From JAXMCK01 sp046349395 (GTDB taxonomy: Bacteria; Pseudomonadota; Alphaproteobacteria; Geminicoccales; Geminicoccaceae), in contig JAXMCK010000003.1 in assembly GCA_046349395.1 (NCBI GenBank), positions 310,001-374,000 on the forward strand: DNA of 64,000 nt. The letters run 5' to 3'. The notes below the pieces were generated by a model, which had not been told where the DNA came from, ran no database searches, and was given only the letters and a program-made list of their open reading frames with translations. Shown in pieces: positions 34,923 through 43,237 of the stretch. The stretch's first letter is position 1. The number at the start of each line of letters is the position of its first letter. Both the position numbers and the translations under genes were made by a program.

Positions 34923-36362
34923 ATGGGGAATTCGGCACTCACGGCCGTGCTGCTGATTCCGGCCGTCGCAGCGATCCTCTCGGCGGTCCTGCCGAGCTAC
35001 CGGCTGACGGCTGCGATCAATGTCGGCGCCTGCGGCCTCAGCTTCGTTTCCGCCCTGCTGCTGATCGTGGCGCGGCCTGCGCCCGGCCAGTTCCTGGCGG
35101 TCGATGATTTCAACATCTACCTCCTGGCGCTGAACGCCTTCGTCGGCTTCACCACCAGCATCTTCTCGGCCAGTTATATCGACCACGAGCTGGAGAACGG
35201 CCGCCTCACGCCGACCTACCTCCGCTTCTACCACGCCATGTACCAGGCGATGCTGGGGGCGATGAGCCTCGCCCTGCTCGCCAACAATATCGGCCTGCTC
35301 TGGGTGGCGGTGGAGATGGCCACGCTCAGCACGGTGCTGATGGTCGGCATCTACCGCACCGCGGCTGCCCTCGAAGCCGCCTGGAAATACTTCATCCTGG
35401 GCTCGGTCGGCATCGCGCTCGCCTTCTTCGGCACGGTGCTGGTCTACCTCGCTGCCCAGGACGCCATGGGCGAGGGGCTCGATGCCATGGCGCTCTCGCA
35501 CCTGATCAAGGCGTCCGGCAGCTTCGATCCGGCCCTGCTCAACCTCGCCTTCGTCTTCCTGCTCGTCGGTTACGGCACCAAGGTGGGCTTGGCCCCCCTG
35601 CACGCCTGGCTGCCGGACGCGCATGCGGAGGGTCCGACCCCTATCTCGGCCGTGCTCTCGGGCCTGCTGCTCAATGTGGCGCTCTACGCGGTGCTGCGCT
35701 TCAAGATGGTATTGGCAGGCAATCCCGGAGCACTGGCGCCGGGGCCGCTGATGGCGGTGATGGGCCTCGTCTCGCTGATCTTCGCGGCGTTCATGCTCTA
35801 CCGGCGGCGGGACATCAAACGGCTCTTCGCCTTCAGCTCGATCGAGCATATGGGCATCATCACCTTCGCCTTCGGCATGGGCGGGCCGCTCGCCAACTTC
35901 GCCGGGCTGCTGCACATGACGATGCACAGCCTGACGAAGTCGGCGATCTTCTTCGCCGTCGGCCACGTCACCCAGGTCATGGGCACGCAGCGGATCAGCC
36001 ACATCAAGGGGCTGGGCGTCACCAACCCGGTGCTGTCCTGGGCGCTCGTGCTGGGCGTGGTGGCGATCGCCGGGTTTCCGCCGAGTGGCGTCTTCATGTC
36101 GGAGTTCCTGGTCGTCACTTCGACGTTCGCCCGGCATCCGCTCTTGGCGCTGCCGCTGGTGATCGGCCTGCTGCTGGCGGCGGGGGCGCTGATCATGCGC
36201 ACGCAGCAGATGGTGTTCGGCGAGCCGACGGGGCCAACCCGGCCGGCGCAGGCCTCCTACATCCCCGTTTTCGTGCACCTCCTGCTCGTCTTTACGGCCG
36301 GGATCTGGCTGCCGCCGGCGCTGGTGCGCTGGTTCCAGCACGTGGCGGCGCTGCTCGGATGA
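34923..36362 (+). CDS. hyfF: Membrane ion-pump subunit HyfF-like (NuoN/MrpD family)
   Basis: A 479-aa antiporter-like protein with about 14 helices. Key residues: Glu in WVAVEMATLSTVLM, Lys in VGYGTKVGLAPLHAWLPDAH, and a later FAFSSIEHMGIITFAFGM. It is the second Mrp-type subunit of the complex. Immediately follows hyfE and overlaps the large-subunit gene by 4 nt (ATGA). Confidence 0.93.
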   Translation: MGNSALTAVLLIPAVAAILSAVLPSYRLTAAINVGACGLSFVSALLLIVARPAPGQFLAVDDFNIYLLALNAFVGFTTSIFSASYIDHELENGRLTPTYLRFYHAMYQAMLGAMSLALLANNIGLLWVAVEMATLSTVLMVGIYRTAAALEAAWKYFILGSVGIALAFFGTVLVYLAAQDAMGEGLDAMALSHLIKASGSFDPALLNLAFVFLLVGYGTKVGLAPLHAWLPDAHAEGPTPISAVLSGLLLNVALYAVLRFKMVLAGNPGALAPGPLMAVMGLVSLIFAAFMLYRRRDIKRLFAFSSIEHMGIITFAFGMGGPLANFAGLLHMTMHSLTKSAIFFAVGHVTQVMGTQRISHIKGLGVTNPVLSWALVLGVVAIAGFPPSGVFMSEFLVVTSTFARHPLLALPLVIGLLLAAGALIMRTQQMVFGEPTGPTRPAQASYIPVFVHLLLVFTAGIWLPPALVRWFQHVAALLG

Positions 36363-37816
36363 GCACGCTCGTCGAGATCCTTTCCGGCCTGCCGGCGCTG
36401 CCCGAGCACCATCCCTGGCCGCGCTACCGGGTGACGGCGGAGGTGTGGGAGGAACTGGGCCGCGGCATGGCCGAGGGGCGCTTTGACCTGATGGCGCTGT
36501 TCGGCGACGCGGCCGAGGTGCACCTCGTCGCCTTCGAGCCGGAGACGACGGCCCTCGCGGTCGCGAGCCTCGCCTGCTCGGACGGACGGTTTCCGTCGTT
36601 GGGCAGGCTGCACGCGCCGGCGATCCGGCTGGAGCGGACGATCGCGGATCAGTGGGGGCTGCAGGCGGAGGGTGCCGTCGACACGCGACCCTGGTTGCGG
36701 GACGTGCCGGGACCCTACGCGTTCCTGCCGGTCGGGGGTGAAGGGCTGCACCAGATTCCGGTGGGGCCGATCCATGCCGGGATCATCGAGCCCGGGCATT
36801 TCCGCTTCACCGCCAACGGCGAGACCGTGGTCCGGCTGGAGGAGCGGCTGGGCTGGGTGCACAAGGGCATCGAGCGGCTGGCGGCAGGGGCCGACCTGGA
36901 GACGGCGGGCCGGCTGATCGGGCGGGTGTCGGGGGATTCGACGGTGGCGTATGCCACGGCGTTCGCGCGGGCGGCGGAGGCGGCGGTCGAGGTCGAGGCG
37001 CCGCCGCGGGCGGTGTGGCTGCGGGCGCTGATGGGCGAGCTGGAGCGGATCGCCCAGCATCTCAACGATATCGGCTTCGTCTGCAACGACGCGGCCTTCG
37101 CCGTGCTGCACGCGCATTTCGGCATTCTGCGCGAGGAGTTGCTGCAGCTCTGCGACGGCTGCTTCGGGCATCGGATGATGATGGACCGCGTGCAGCCGGG
37201 TGGTGTGGCGGTGGATCTCGATCCTGAATCGGCACGGCGGATCGCGGCGTTCGCCACGGCGTTGCGGCCGCGGGTCGAGCGGCTGGTGAAGGCCTATGAC
37301 GAGACGCCGTCCCTGCAGGACCGGACGGTGGGCACAGGTCATCTGGCGCCGGCGCTGGCGCGGCGGTTCGCGGCCGGCGGGCATGTCGGGCGGGCGTCGG
37401 GCCGGGCGTTCGACAGCCGCAAGGTGCTGGCCCAGCGGCCCTACGACGTGCTGCGCTTCGAAGTGCCGGTGCTGGAGAAGGGCGACGTCGACGCCCGGGT
37501 CTGGATCCGCATCCGCGAGGTCAGGGAAAGCCTGTCGCTGATCGCGCAGATCCTGGATGGGCTGCCGGAGGGGCCGATCCGGGTGGAGCTGCCGCGCGTC
37601 GCCGGCGAGGGACTGGGCGTGGCTGAGGCGTTCCGCGGCGACGTGCTGGTGTGGCTGGCGCTGGAAGGGGAGGGACGGGTGCGGCGGTGCCATCCGCGCG
37701 ATCCGTCCTGGTTCCAGTGGCCGCTGCTGGAGGCCGCGATCGAGGGCAACATCGTCGCCGACTTCCCCTTGTGCAACAAGAGCTTCAACTGCTCCTACGC
37801 GGGCCACGACCTGTGA
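36359..37816 (+). CDS. hyfG: Large subunit HyfG-like (NuoC-NuoD fusion) lacking [NiFe] ligands
   Basis: A 485-aa peripheral subunit: NuoC-like N-terminal region (to about 130), then the NuoD/hydrogenase large-subunit fold (FTANGETVVRLEERLGWVHKG). In true group-4 hydrogenases the first nickel motif reads ERVCGICGFAH; here the same place reads IGRVSGDSTVAYA (around residues 187-199) with no cysteines. The C-terminal DPCxxC motif is replaced by LCNKSFNCSYAGHDL, a CX5C at 472/478. A CDGC sits mid-protein. It therefore cannot hold a standard NiFe centre and matches Ehr (energy-converting-hydrogenase-related) complexes. Substrate unknown. Confidence 0.9.
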   Translation: MSTLVEILSGLPALPEHHPWPRYRVTAEVWEELGRGMAEGRFDLMALFGDAAEVHLVAFEPETTALAVASLACSDGRFPSLGRLHAPAIRLERTIADQWGLQAEGAVDTRPWLRDVPGPYAFLPVGGEGLHQIPVGPIHAGIIEPGHFRFTANGETVVRLEERLGWVHKGIERLAAGADLETAGRLIGRVSGDSTVAYATAFARAAEAAVEVEAPPRAVWLRALMGELERIAQHLNDIGFVCNDAAFAVLHAHFGILREELLQLCDGCFGHRMMMDRVQPGGVAVDLDPESARRIAAFATALRPRVERLVKAYDETPSLQDRTVGTGHLAPALARRFAAGGHVGRASGRAFDSRKVLAQRPYDVLRFEVPVLEKGDVDARVWIRIREVRESLSLIAQILDGLPEGPIRVELPRVAGEGLGVAEAFRGDVLVWLALEGEGRVRRCHPRDPSWFQWPLLEAAIEGNIVADFPLCNKSFNCSYAGHDL

Positions 37817-38325
37817 CGCTGAAGCTGTTGGCCCAGGGTCTGCTGAAGCGACCGGTGACGATCCCGGCACCGCGGCCGGACGGTGAGCTGCTCCGCGAGT
37901 TGGCGACGAAGCTCGATGCGCTGGCGCGGCGGCGGCTCGGCCGGTCGCTGTCGATCCGGGAAGTGGATGCGGGCTCGTGCAACGGCTGCGAGCTGGAAAT
38001 CCATGCGCTCAACAACGCGATCTACGACCTGGAGCGCTTCGGCATAAGGGTGGTCGCCAGCCCGCGGCACGCCGACGTGCTGATGGTGACGGGGCCCGTG
38101 ACTAAGAACATGCGGGAAGCGCTGTTGCGCACCTGGGCCTGCACGCCGGATCCGAAATGGTGCGTGGCAGTCGGGGATTGCGGCTTCGACGGGCACGTGT
38201 TCAAGGGCGGCGAAGGCATCGTGGGCGGGGTCGGGGACGTGCTGCCGGTGCATCTGCACCTGCGGGGCTGCCCGCCGCGGCCGATCGCGATGCTCGAAGG
38301 TCTGATCGCGCTGATCGAGGGCTGA
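37813..38325 (+). CDS. hyfI: Small Fe-S subunit HyfI-like (NuoB family)
   Basis: A 170-aa protein of the NuoB/HycG family with all four ligands of the proximal 4Fe-4S cluster: C56 and C59 (SCNGCE), C123 (GDCGFDG) and C153 (RGCPPRP). The GTG at 37813 overlaps the large-subunit stop. It would be the last electron carrier before the large subunit's active site. No gene for the ferredoxin-like subunit (HyfA/HyfH/NuoI) or for nickel maturation (hyp) is in the cluster, so the electron source is unclear. Confidence 0.93.
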   Translation: MTLKLLAQGLLKRPVTIPAPRPDGELLRELATKLDALARRRLGRSLSIREVDAGSCNGCELEIHALNNAIYDLERFGIRVVASPRHADVLMVTGPVTKNMREALLRTWACTPDPKWCVAVGDCGFDGHVFKGGEGIVGGVGDVLPVHLHLRGCPPRPIAMLEGLIALIEG

Positions 38326-38328
38326 GCC

Positions 38329-38856
38329 ATGCCGCAGGGGATCGTGACGCCGCTGTTCACTGCGGCCGAGATCGAGACCCGCGTCCACGAGATGGCGCGG
38401 GACATCGTGGCGGCCCTGCCGCACGACTTCGTCGTCGTCGGTCTGCTGAAGGGGGCCTTCGTCTTCGTCGCCGATCTCGTACGGGCGCTGGATGCCGCGG
38501 GTGCGACGCCCAAGGTCGAGTTCATGCGCGTCGCGTCCTACGGCAAGGAGACGCAGAGCTCCGGCATCGTCAGCCTGATGGGCGACCCGCCGCCGGGCAT
38601 CAAGGGCTGCGAGGTGCTGCTGGTCGACGACATCCAGGACACGGGCCGCACCCTGCACTTCACGAAGGGGCTGCTGATGGAGCGTGGGGCGACGCGCGTG
38701 TGGACCTGTGCGCTGCTCGACAAGCCGGCGCGGCGCGAGGTGGAGGGGCAACTCGACTTCACAGGCTTCACCATCCCCGACGTGTTCATTGTCGGCTATG
38801 GGATCGACTGGGCCGAGAGGTTTCGGCATCTGCCCTTCATCGGCAAGGTCGACTGA
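38329..38856 (+). CDS. hpt: Hypoxanthine phosphoribosyltransferase
   Basis: A 175-aa purine-salvage enzyme joining hypoxanthine or guanine with PRPP. The PRPP-binding loop VLLVDDIQDTGRTL (about 99-112) and the early VVVGLLKGAFVFVADLVRAL are diagnostic; the closing FIVGYGIDWAERFRHLPFIG is the HPRT C-terminal block. It begins 3 bp after hyfI, so it may lie on the same transcript without functional connection. Confidence 0.95.
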   Translation: MPQGIVTPLFTAAEIETRVHEMARDIVAALPHDFVVVGLLKGAFVFVADLVRALDAAGATPKVEFMRVASYGKETQSSGIVSLMGDPPPGIKGCEVLLVDDIQDTGRTLHFTKGLLMERGATRVWTCALLDKPARREVEGQLDFTGFTIPDVFIVGYGIDWAERFRHLPFIGKVD

Positions 38857-38869
38857 GGTGGGCGGTGCC

Positions 38870-39358
38870 ATGAAGGGCTGGATCGCGGGACTTCTGCTGG
38901 CGCTGGCTGCCACGGGCGCTTGGGCTGGTCAGCCGGTGACGGTGGCCGTGCTCGACGTGGAGTACATCGACACCTCGGGCGAGGTCCGCGATCAGTCGCA
39001 GGAGCACGCGGCGAGGGCGGCACGGCTCGTGGAGGCGATGCGGGACGGCCTGTCGGCCAGTGACGGCTATCGCGGGGTGGCACTCTCCTGCGGCGACGAT
39101 CCGTGCACCGCCCGGACCACCGAGCCGGCGACCCTGGTCAAGCTGGCGCGATCGGCCGGAGCCGGGCTGATCCTCGTGCCGACGGTGCAGAAGATGAGCA
39201 CGCTCGTGCAGTTCGCGAAGGTGCAGGCGATCGCCGTCGCCACCGGCGACATCGTGTTCGACCGCTGGCTGACCTTTCGCGGCGACACCGACGAGTCCTG
39301 GCGCCGGCTACAGGAATACGTGCTGGCCGATTTCCTCAAGGCAGCGCCGCACGGCTGA
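38870..39358 (+). CDS. Secreted DUF2380-like protein
   Basis: A 162-aa protein with a signal peptide (MKGWIAGLLLALAATGAWAG). The mature domain VTVAVLDVEYIDTSGE, then a pair of cysteines (SCGDDPC), and LILVPTVQKMSTLVQ fits the DUF2380 family of periplasmic proteins of unknown role. It starts 13 bp after hpt. Confidence 0.72.
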   Translation: MKGWIAGLLLALAATGAWAGQPVTVAVLDVEYIDTSGEVRDQSQEHAARAARLVEAMRDGLSASDGYRGVALSCGDDPCTARTTEPATLVKLARSAGAGLILVPTVQKMSTLVQFAKVQAIAVATGDIVFDRWLTFRGDTDESWRRLQEYVLADFLKAAPHG

Positions 39359-39373
39359 CCGCCACGTCCGCCT

Positions 39374-39484
39374 TGTCTGCCGCGACGGTCTGCCGCGGCA
39401 GACCTGTCCGACAAAGCCCATTGTCTGCCGTGTCTGCCACCCCTATATGCACGTCCGTCGGCGGACGCGGCTGCCGCGGCAGAC
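39374..39484 (+). promoter_or_regulatory. Cluster of TGTCTGCC repeats and GTCTGCCGCGGCAGAC palindromes (candidate operators)
   Basis: Within about 110 bp upstream of the TTG start at 39500: TGTCTGCC at 39374, 39422 and 39431; the perfect 16-bp palindrome GTCTGCCGCGGCAGAC at 39388-39403; GTCCG-TCGG-CGGAC at 39453-39466; and GGCTGCCGCGGCAGAC at 39469-39484. A third copy of the latter lies at 39796 near the end of the gene. Arrayed half-sites like these are what a ribbon-helix-helix repressor binds, so autoregulation is plausible. Confidence 0.6.
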
Positions 39485-39499
39485 AGAGGATGTCGACGC

Positions 39500-39838
39500 T
39501 TGGCGAAAAAGAAGAGCGAAAAAGGCGGGAAGCCGGTGCAGGAGGTCAAGGCCGAGCGGTGGACCGTGCGCGGTGTTCCGGCGGGATTGCAGAAGGCGGC
39601 CGGCGATGTGGCGCGGGCGCGCGGGCAGACGCTGGGTCAGTGGCTCTCGGAGCTGCTGACCTCGGCCGTCGCCCGGGGGCGCCGCCAGCCGGCAACGGCC
39701 GCGGCGTCGTGGGAAGAGGCGATCGAGCGGCGGCTCGGAGCGCTCGAAGGTGCGGTGTTCGGCGACAGGATCGCCGAAGCCGAGCCGAAGGGCGGGGCTG
39801 CCGCGGCAGACAAACCCGGCAAGCGGGCTGCAGCCTGA
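39500..39838 (+). CDS. Ribbon-helix-helix-like DNA-binding protein
   Basis: A 112-aa protein starting at TTG (39500) after an AGAGGA box. The middle part ERWTVRGVPAGLQKAAGDVA, then RGQTLGQWLSELL, has the strand-helix-helix pattern of Arc/MetJ/ParG-type regulators. The N-terminus is lysine-rich and the tail is alanine/glycine-rich. A partner toxin is not visible. Family assignment is by pattern, not a search. Confidence 0.6.
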   Translation: MAKKKSEKGGKPVQEVKAERWTVRGVPAGLQKAAGDVARARGQTLGQWLSELLTSAVARGRRQPATAAASWEEAIERRLGALEGAVFGDRIAEAEPKGGAAAADKPGKRAAA

Positions 39839-39963
39839 CCACGACGTGACGTGGCCGGGCGGCGGGGCGGGGAACATCCCGCCCCGCCGCTGCGGCGTGT
39901 CTCGACCATGTGTAGCAACCGAAGGGCACGGTGCGACGGGCACCGGTGCAGGAGACCCAGTCG

Positions 39964-41382
39964 ATGAGCGAGTTCCCGACCCACACTTCCCTGCCCGGCC
40001 AGCTGGTGCTGATCGGCTGCGGGAGCATCGGCCAGGCGGTCCTGCCGCTCATCCTGCGCCATCTCGACATCACGCCCGACCGGATCACGATCGTGACCGC
40101 CGATTCCCGCGGCCGCGAGGAGGCCTCGGCACTCGGCATCACCTTCATCGAGCAGGCGATCACGCCCGACAATTACCGTCGCGTGCTGGAGCCGCTGGTC
40201 GGTACGGGCGACTTCATCCTCAATCTGTCGGTCGACGTCTCCAGCACGGCGATCGTCCGCTTCGCCTTCGAGCGCGGTGCGCTCTACCTCGACACCGTCG
40301 TCGAGCCCTGGGGCGGTATGTATTTCGACGGCAGCCTCAGCCCGGCGCAGCGGTCCAACTACGCGCTGCGTGAGACCATGCTCGAGGTGCGGCGCGAACT
40401 CGGCCGCGGCCCCACGGCCGTCAGCGCCCAGGGTGCCAATCCCGGCCTCGTCAGCCAGCTGGTGAAGGAGGCGGCCCTCATCGTCGCCCGCGACACGGGC
40501 CTGCAGCACGAGGAGCCGAGCGATCGCAAGGGGTGGGCGAAGCTGTTCCGCGATCTCGGCATCAAGGCCGTGCATATCGCAGAGCGCGATACGCAGGTGT
40601 CGAACGAGCTGAAGCGCAAGGGTGAGTTCGTGAACACCTGGTCGATCGACGGCTTCGTGTCCGAGGGCTGCCAGCCGGCCGAGCTCGGCTGGGGTACCCA
40701 CGAGCGGCACTTCCCGGCGGCCGGCAAGCGGCACACGGAGGGCTGCGGTGCTGCGATCTACCTGCAGCGGCCCGGTGCCGGCACGCGCGTGCGGACCTGG
40801 ACGCCGAAGGCCGGGCCGTTCCACGGCTTCCTCGTCACGCACAACGAGGCCATCTCGATCGCGGACTACTACACGCTGCGCGACGGCGATGCCGTGCTGT
40901 ACCGGCCGACGGTGCACTACGCCTACCATCCCTGCGACGCGGCCGTGCTGTCGCTCGACGAGATGGCGGGCCGCGGCTGGACCGCACCCGAGCAGCAGCG
41001 CCTGATGATGGACGAGATCGTCGACGGCATCGACGAGCTGGGCGTGCTCCTGATGGGCCACAAGAACGGGGCCTTCTGGTACGGCTCGCAGCTCTCGATC
41101 GGCGAGGCCCGGGCGCTGGCCCCCTACAACAGCGCCACCTCGCTCCAGGTCGCGGCCGGCGTGCTGGGCGGCATGGTGTGGGCGATCGAGCACCCGACGG
41201 CCGGGGTCGTCGAGGCCGACGAGCTCGACTGGCGGCGGGTGCTGGAGGTGGCGCGGCCTTATCTGGGCCCCGTCGTCGGCCAGTACACGAGCTGGACGCC
41301 GCTCGAGAACCGGGCGGTGCTGTTCCCCGAGGACATCGACGTCGCCGATCCCTGGCAGTTCAAGAACATCCTCGTCTCGTAA
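39964..41382 (+). CDS. hss: Homospermidine synthase
   Basis: A 472-aa NAD-dependent enzyme making homospermidine from two putrescines (or putrescine and spermidine). Rossmann start LVLIGCGSIGQAVLPLIL, then FILNLSVDVSSTAIVRFAFE, YLDTVVEPWGGMYFD and QGANPGLVSQLVKEA, all typical of bacterial HSS of the saccharopine-dehydrogenase-like fold. ATG 39964 follows GGAGA. Homospermidine is the usual alphaproteobacterial polyamine, supporting the taxonomic reading. Confidence 0.95.
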   Translation: MSEFPTHTSLPGQLVLIGCGSIGQAVLPLILRHLDITPDRITIVTADSRGREEASALGITFIEQAITPDNYRRVLEPLVGTGDFILNLSVDVSSTAIVRFAFERGALYLDTVVEPWGGMYFDGSLSPAQRSNYALRETMLEVRRELGRGPTAVSAQGANPGLVSQLVKEAALIVARDTGLQHEEPSDRKGWAKLFRDLGIKAVHIAERDTQVSNELKRKGEFVNTWSIDGFVSEGCQPAELGWGTHERHFPAAGKRHTEGCGAAIYLQRPGAGTRVRTWTPKAGPFHGFLVTHNEAISIADYYTLRDGDAVLYRPTVHYAYHPCDAAVLSLDEMAGRGWTAPEQQRLMMDEIVDGIDELGVLLMGHKNGAFWYGSQLSIGEARALAPYNSATSLQVAAGVLGGMVWAIEHPTAGVVEADELDWRRVLEVARPYLGPVVGQYTSWTPLENRAVLFPEDIDVADPWQFKNILVS

Positions 41383-41418
41383 CGATCGAAGGCGGCTGCG
41401 GCCGGACGGACAGCGACC

Positions 41419-41973
41419 ATGCGCTCGACCTCGCCCCTCCTCTCGCCTGGCCCCGACGGTGGTTTCACCGTCGAGCCGCTGTGGCCCGAGTCCGTGCCGG
41501 CCGTGACCGCCCTCTATCGGCAGCATCTGGCCGACGGCACGGCCGGGCTGCCGCCCGAGGCACCCGATCCGGACGCCATGCGGCGGTGGATCGGGCTGCT
41601 CCGGGCGCAGGGTCTGCCGAGCCTCGTGGCGTTGGACGCTAGGCGGCGCGTGCTGGGCTTCGCCTGGGTCGCACCGTTCCGCTTTGCGCGGGACGGTGAT
41701 CCCACGGTCGAGACACTGGTGCATGTCCAGCGGCGCCATCGGGAGAGGGGCGTCGGCGCGTCCCTGATCGGCGGGCTGCTTCGTGGCTGCGCTCGCCTGG
41801 GGCGGAACCACCTGGTCGCCGTCGTGCCCGATCTCGGCTCACGGGCCGCACTCCATCTCCACCGCAAGCTCGGCTTCGAGCCCGGCGGGCGGTTCGCCGT
41901 GATCGGGCACCGGCCCGACGACTGGGTCGACATGCTGCTGCTGCGCCGGGCTCTCCAGCCGGCCGGCTGCTGA
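41419..41973 (+). CDS. GNAT-family N-acetyltransferase
   Basis: A 184-aa acetyl-CoA-dependent acetyltransferase. GNAT fold with a central HVQRRHRERGVGASLIGGLL, matching the acetyl-CoA pyrophosphate loop (RRxxGxG-type), and a C-terminal LHLHRKLGFEPGGRF. This pattern resembles phosphinothricin-type (Pat) acetyltransferases, but the substrate is unknown. It lies 36 bp after hss and 70 bp before the YcaO gene. Confidence 0.85.
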   Translation: MRSTSPLLSPGPDGGFTVEPLWPESVPAVTALYRQHLADGTAGLPPEAPDPDAMRRWIGLLRAQGLPSLVALDARRRVLGFAWVAPFRFARDGDPTVETLVHVQRRHRERGVGASLIGGLLRGCARLGRNHLVAVVPDLGSRAALHLHRKLGFEPGGRFAVIGHRPDDWVDMLLLRRALQPAGC

Positions 41974-42043
41974 GGGCTGCTCGTTTCGGGTCGCCACCTG
42001 TGCTAGCGCTCAACCCATGGTGAAGAACCGGGCATAGCGCTGC

Positions 42044-43237
42044 GTGGCGGGCGAGGACGTCGCCGCGAGCAAGCAGTGGCTCCAGGGCACCCATCGGCTG
42101 GTACCCCCTGCCGTCACCCTGGAGCGCGTGCGGCCCCTGATGCCCGCCATGGGCATCACGCGGCTGGCCGACCTCACCGGCCTCGATCGCATCGGCCTGC
42201 CGGTGGTGGCGTCGATCCGACCGAACTCGCGCTCGGTATCGGTGTCCATGGGCAAGGGACACGATCTCGACGCCGCGAAGGCGTCGGCGTTGATGGAGGC
42301 CGCGGAGAGCTGGCACGCCGAGCGGACCCTGCTGCCGCTGCGCTGGGCCGCCGCCGACGAGCTGGATGGTGCCGTCGCCGATCTGGAGGCGATGCCGCGG
42401 CATGGCCGGGTCGATCCCACGCGACGCAGCCTGTGGGTGGCGGGCCGGTGCCTGCGCACGGACGAGGCCGTCTGGCTGCCCTACGAGGCCGTGCACACCG
42501 ACTACACGCTGCCGCAGCCGGCCGGCAGCGGCGTGTTCCTCGCCGAGTCGAATGGCCTCGCGTCGGGCAACGACGCCAGGGAGGCCACCTGCCATGCGCT
42601 CTGCGAGCTGATCGAGCGGGATGCGGTGGCGGCGTGGGGCGAGCTGCCGATCCACCAGCGGCACGCGATGCGGGTCGACCTGTCGACGGTCGAGGACGAG
42701 ATCAATCTCGCGTCGCTGGACCGGCTGCGCTCGGCTGGGATGGCAGTCCATGTCTGGGACATCACGAGCGACGTAGGTGTGGCGACCTATGTCTGCCTGA
42801 TCGTCGACCGGCGGGAGCCGCAGGGCCATTCGGGCCTCGGCAGCGGCTGCCACCTGCAGCGCGAGATCGCCCTGTCGCGGGCGGTGCTGGAAGCGGTGCA
42901 GGTGCGCGCGACCTACATCACCGGGGCCAGGGACGACCTGCAGCGGCAGGAGTACGAGCATGTCCGGTTGAAGGGCCGGCTCGCCACCGCGCGCAAACTC
43001 GTGGGCGAGGGCCGGCCGGTGCGACGGGTCGCGGATGCGCCGACGGTGGTCAACGCGTCGCTCGACGACGACATCGAATGGCTCCTGCTGCGGCTGGCGG
43101 CAGCCGGTGTGCCGCAGGCGATCGCGGTCGATCTGTCCCGCGCCGACTGGCCGCTCGCGGTGGTCAGGGTCGTGGCCCCCGGTCTGGCCCCCGAAGACGA
43201 GGGCACGCCGGTACTGCAGCGGCGGCGCGCGGCGTGA
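42044..43237 (+). CDS. YcaO-domain cyclodehydratase/thioamidase-like protein
   Basis: A 397-aa single-domain YcaO starting at GTG 42044. YcaO enzymes use ATP to activate peptide-backbone amides. The ATP-binding features are visible: S81-x3-E85 and E88 in KASALMEAAE, ESNGLASGNDAREATCHALC followed by ELIERD, and EAVQVR with Q-x-R. The C-terminus is not proline-rich (EGTPVLQRRRAA), so it is not a PxPxP azoline-type YcaO. Together with TfuA the expected chemistry is backbone thioamide formation. The stop overlaps the TfuA start (GTGA). Start is somewhat uncertain. Confidence 0.92.
   Translation: MAGEDVAASKQWLQGTHRLVPPAVTLERVRPLMPAMGITRLADLTGLDRIGLPVVASIRPNSRSVSVSMGKGHDLDAAKASALMEAAESWHAERTLLPLRWAAADELDGAVADLEAMPRHGRVDPTRRSLWVAGRCLRTDEAVWLPYEAVHTDYTLPQPAGSGVFLAESNGLASGNDAREATCHALCELIERDAVAAWGELPIHQRHAMRVDLSTVEDEINLASLDRLRSAGMAVHVWDITSDVGVATYVCLIVDRREPQGHSGLGSGCHLQREIALSRAVLEAVQVRATYITGARDDLQRQEYEHVRLKGRLATARKLVGEGRPVRRVADAPTVVNASLDDDIEWLLLRLAAAGVPQAIAVDLSRADWPLAVVRVVAPGLAPEDEGTPVLQRRRAA

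Noticed and set aside
34188..36341. Long antisense frame opposite hyfE and hyfF
   Set aside because: Histidine/aspartate/arginine-rich composition typical of the complement of membrane-protein codons; the sense strand encodes well-defined subunits.
36359..37816. True group 4 [NiFe] hydrogenase
   Set aside because: The cysteine motifs that bind nickel are absent and no maturation genes are nearby.
39374..39484. Possible CRISPR array
   Set aside because: Repeat units are short palindromes with irregular spacing and no spacer pattern or cas genes; more like operator sites.
42044..43237. Azoline-forming (cyclodehydratase) YcaO
   Set aside because: Partner is TfuA rather than an E1-like/ocin-ThiF protein, the C-terminus is not PxPxP, and the candidate core has no Cys, Ser or Thr within its repeats.
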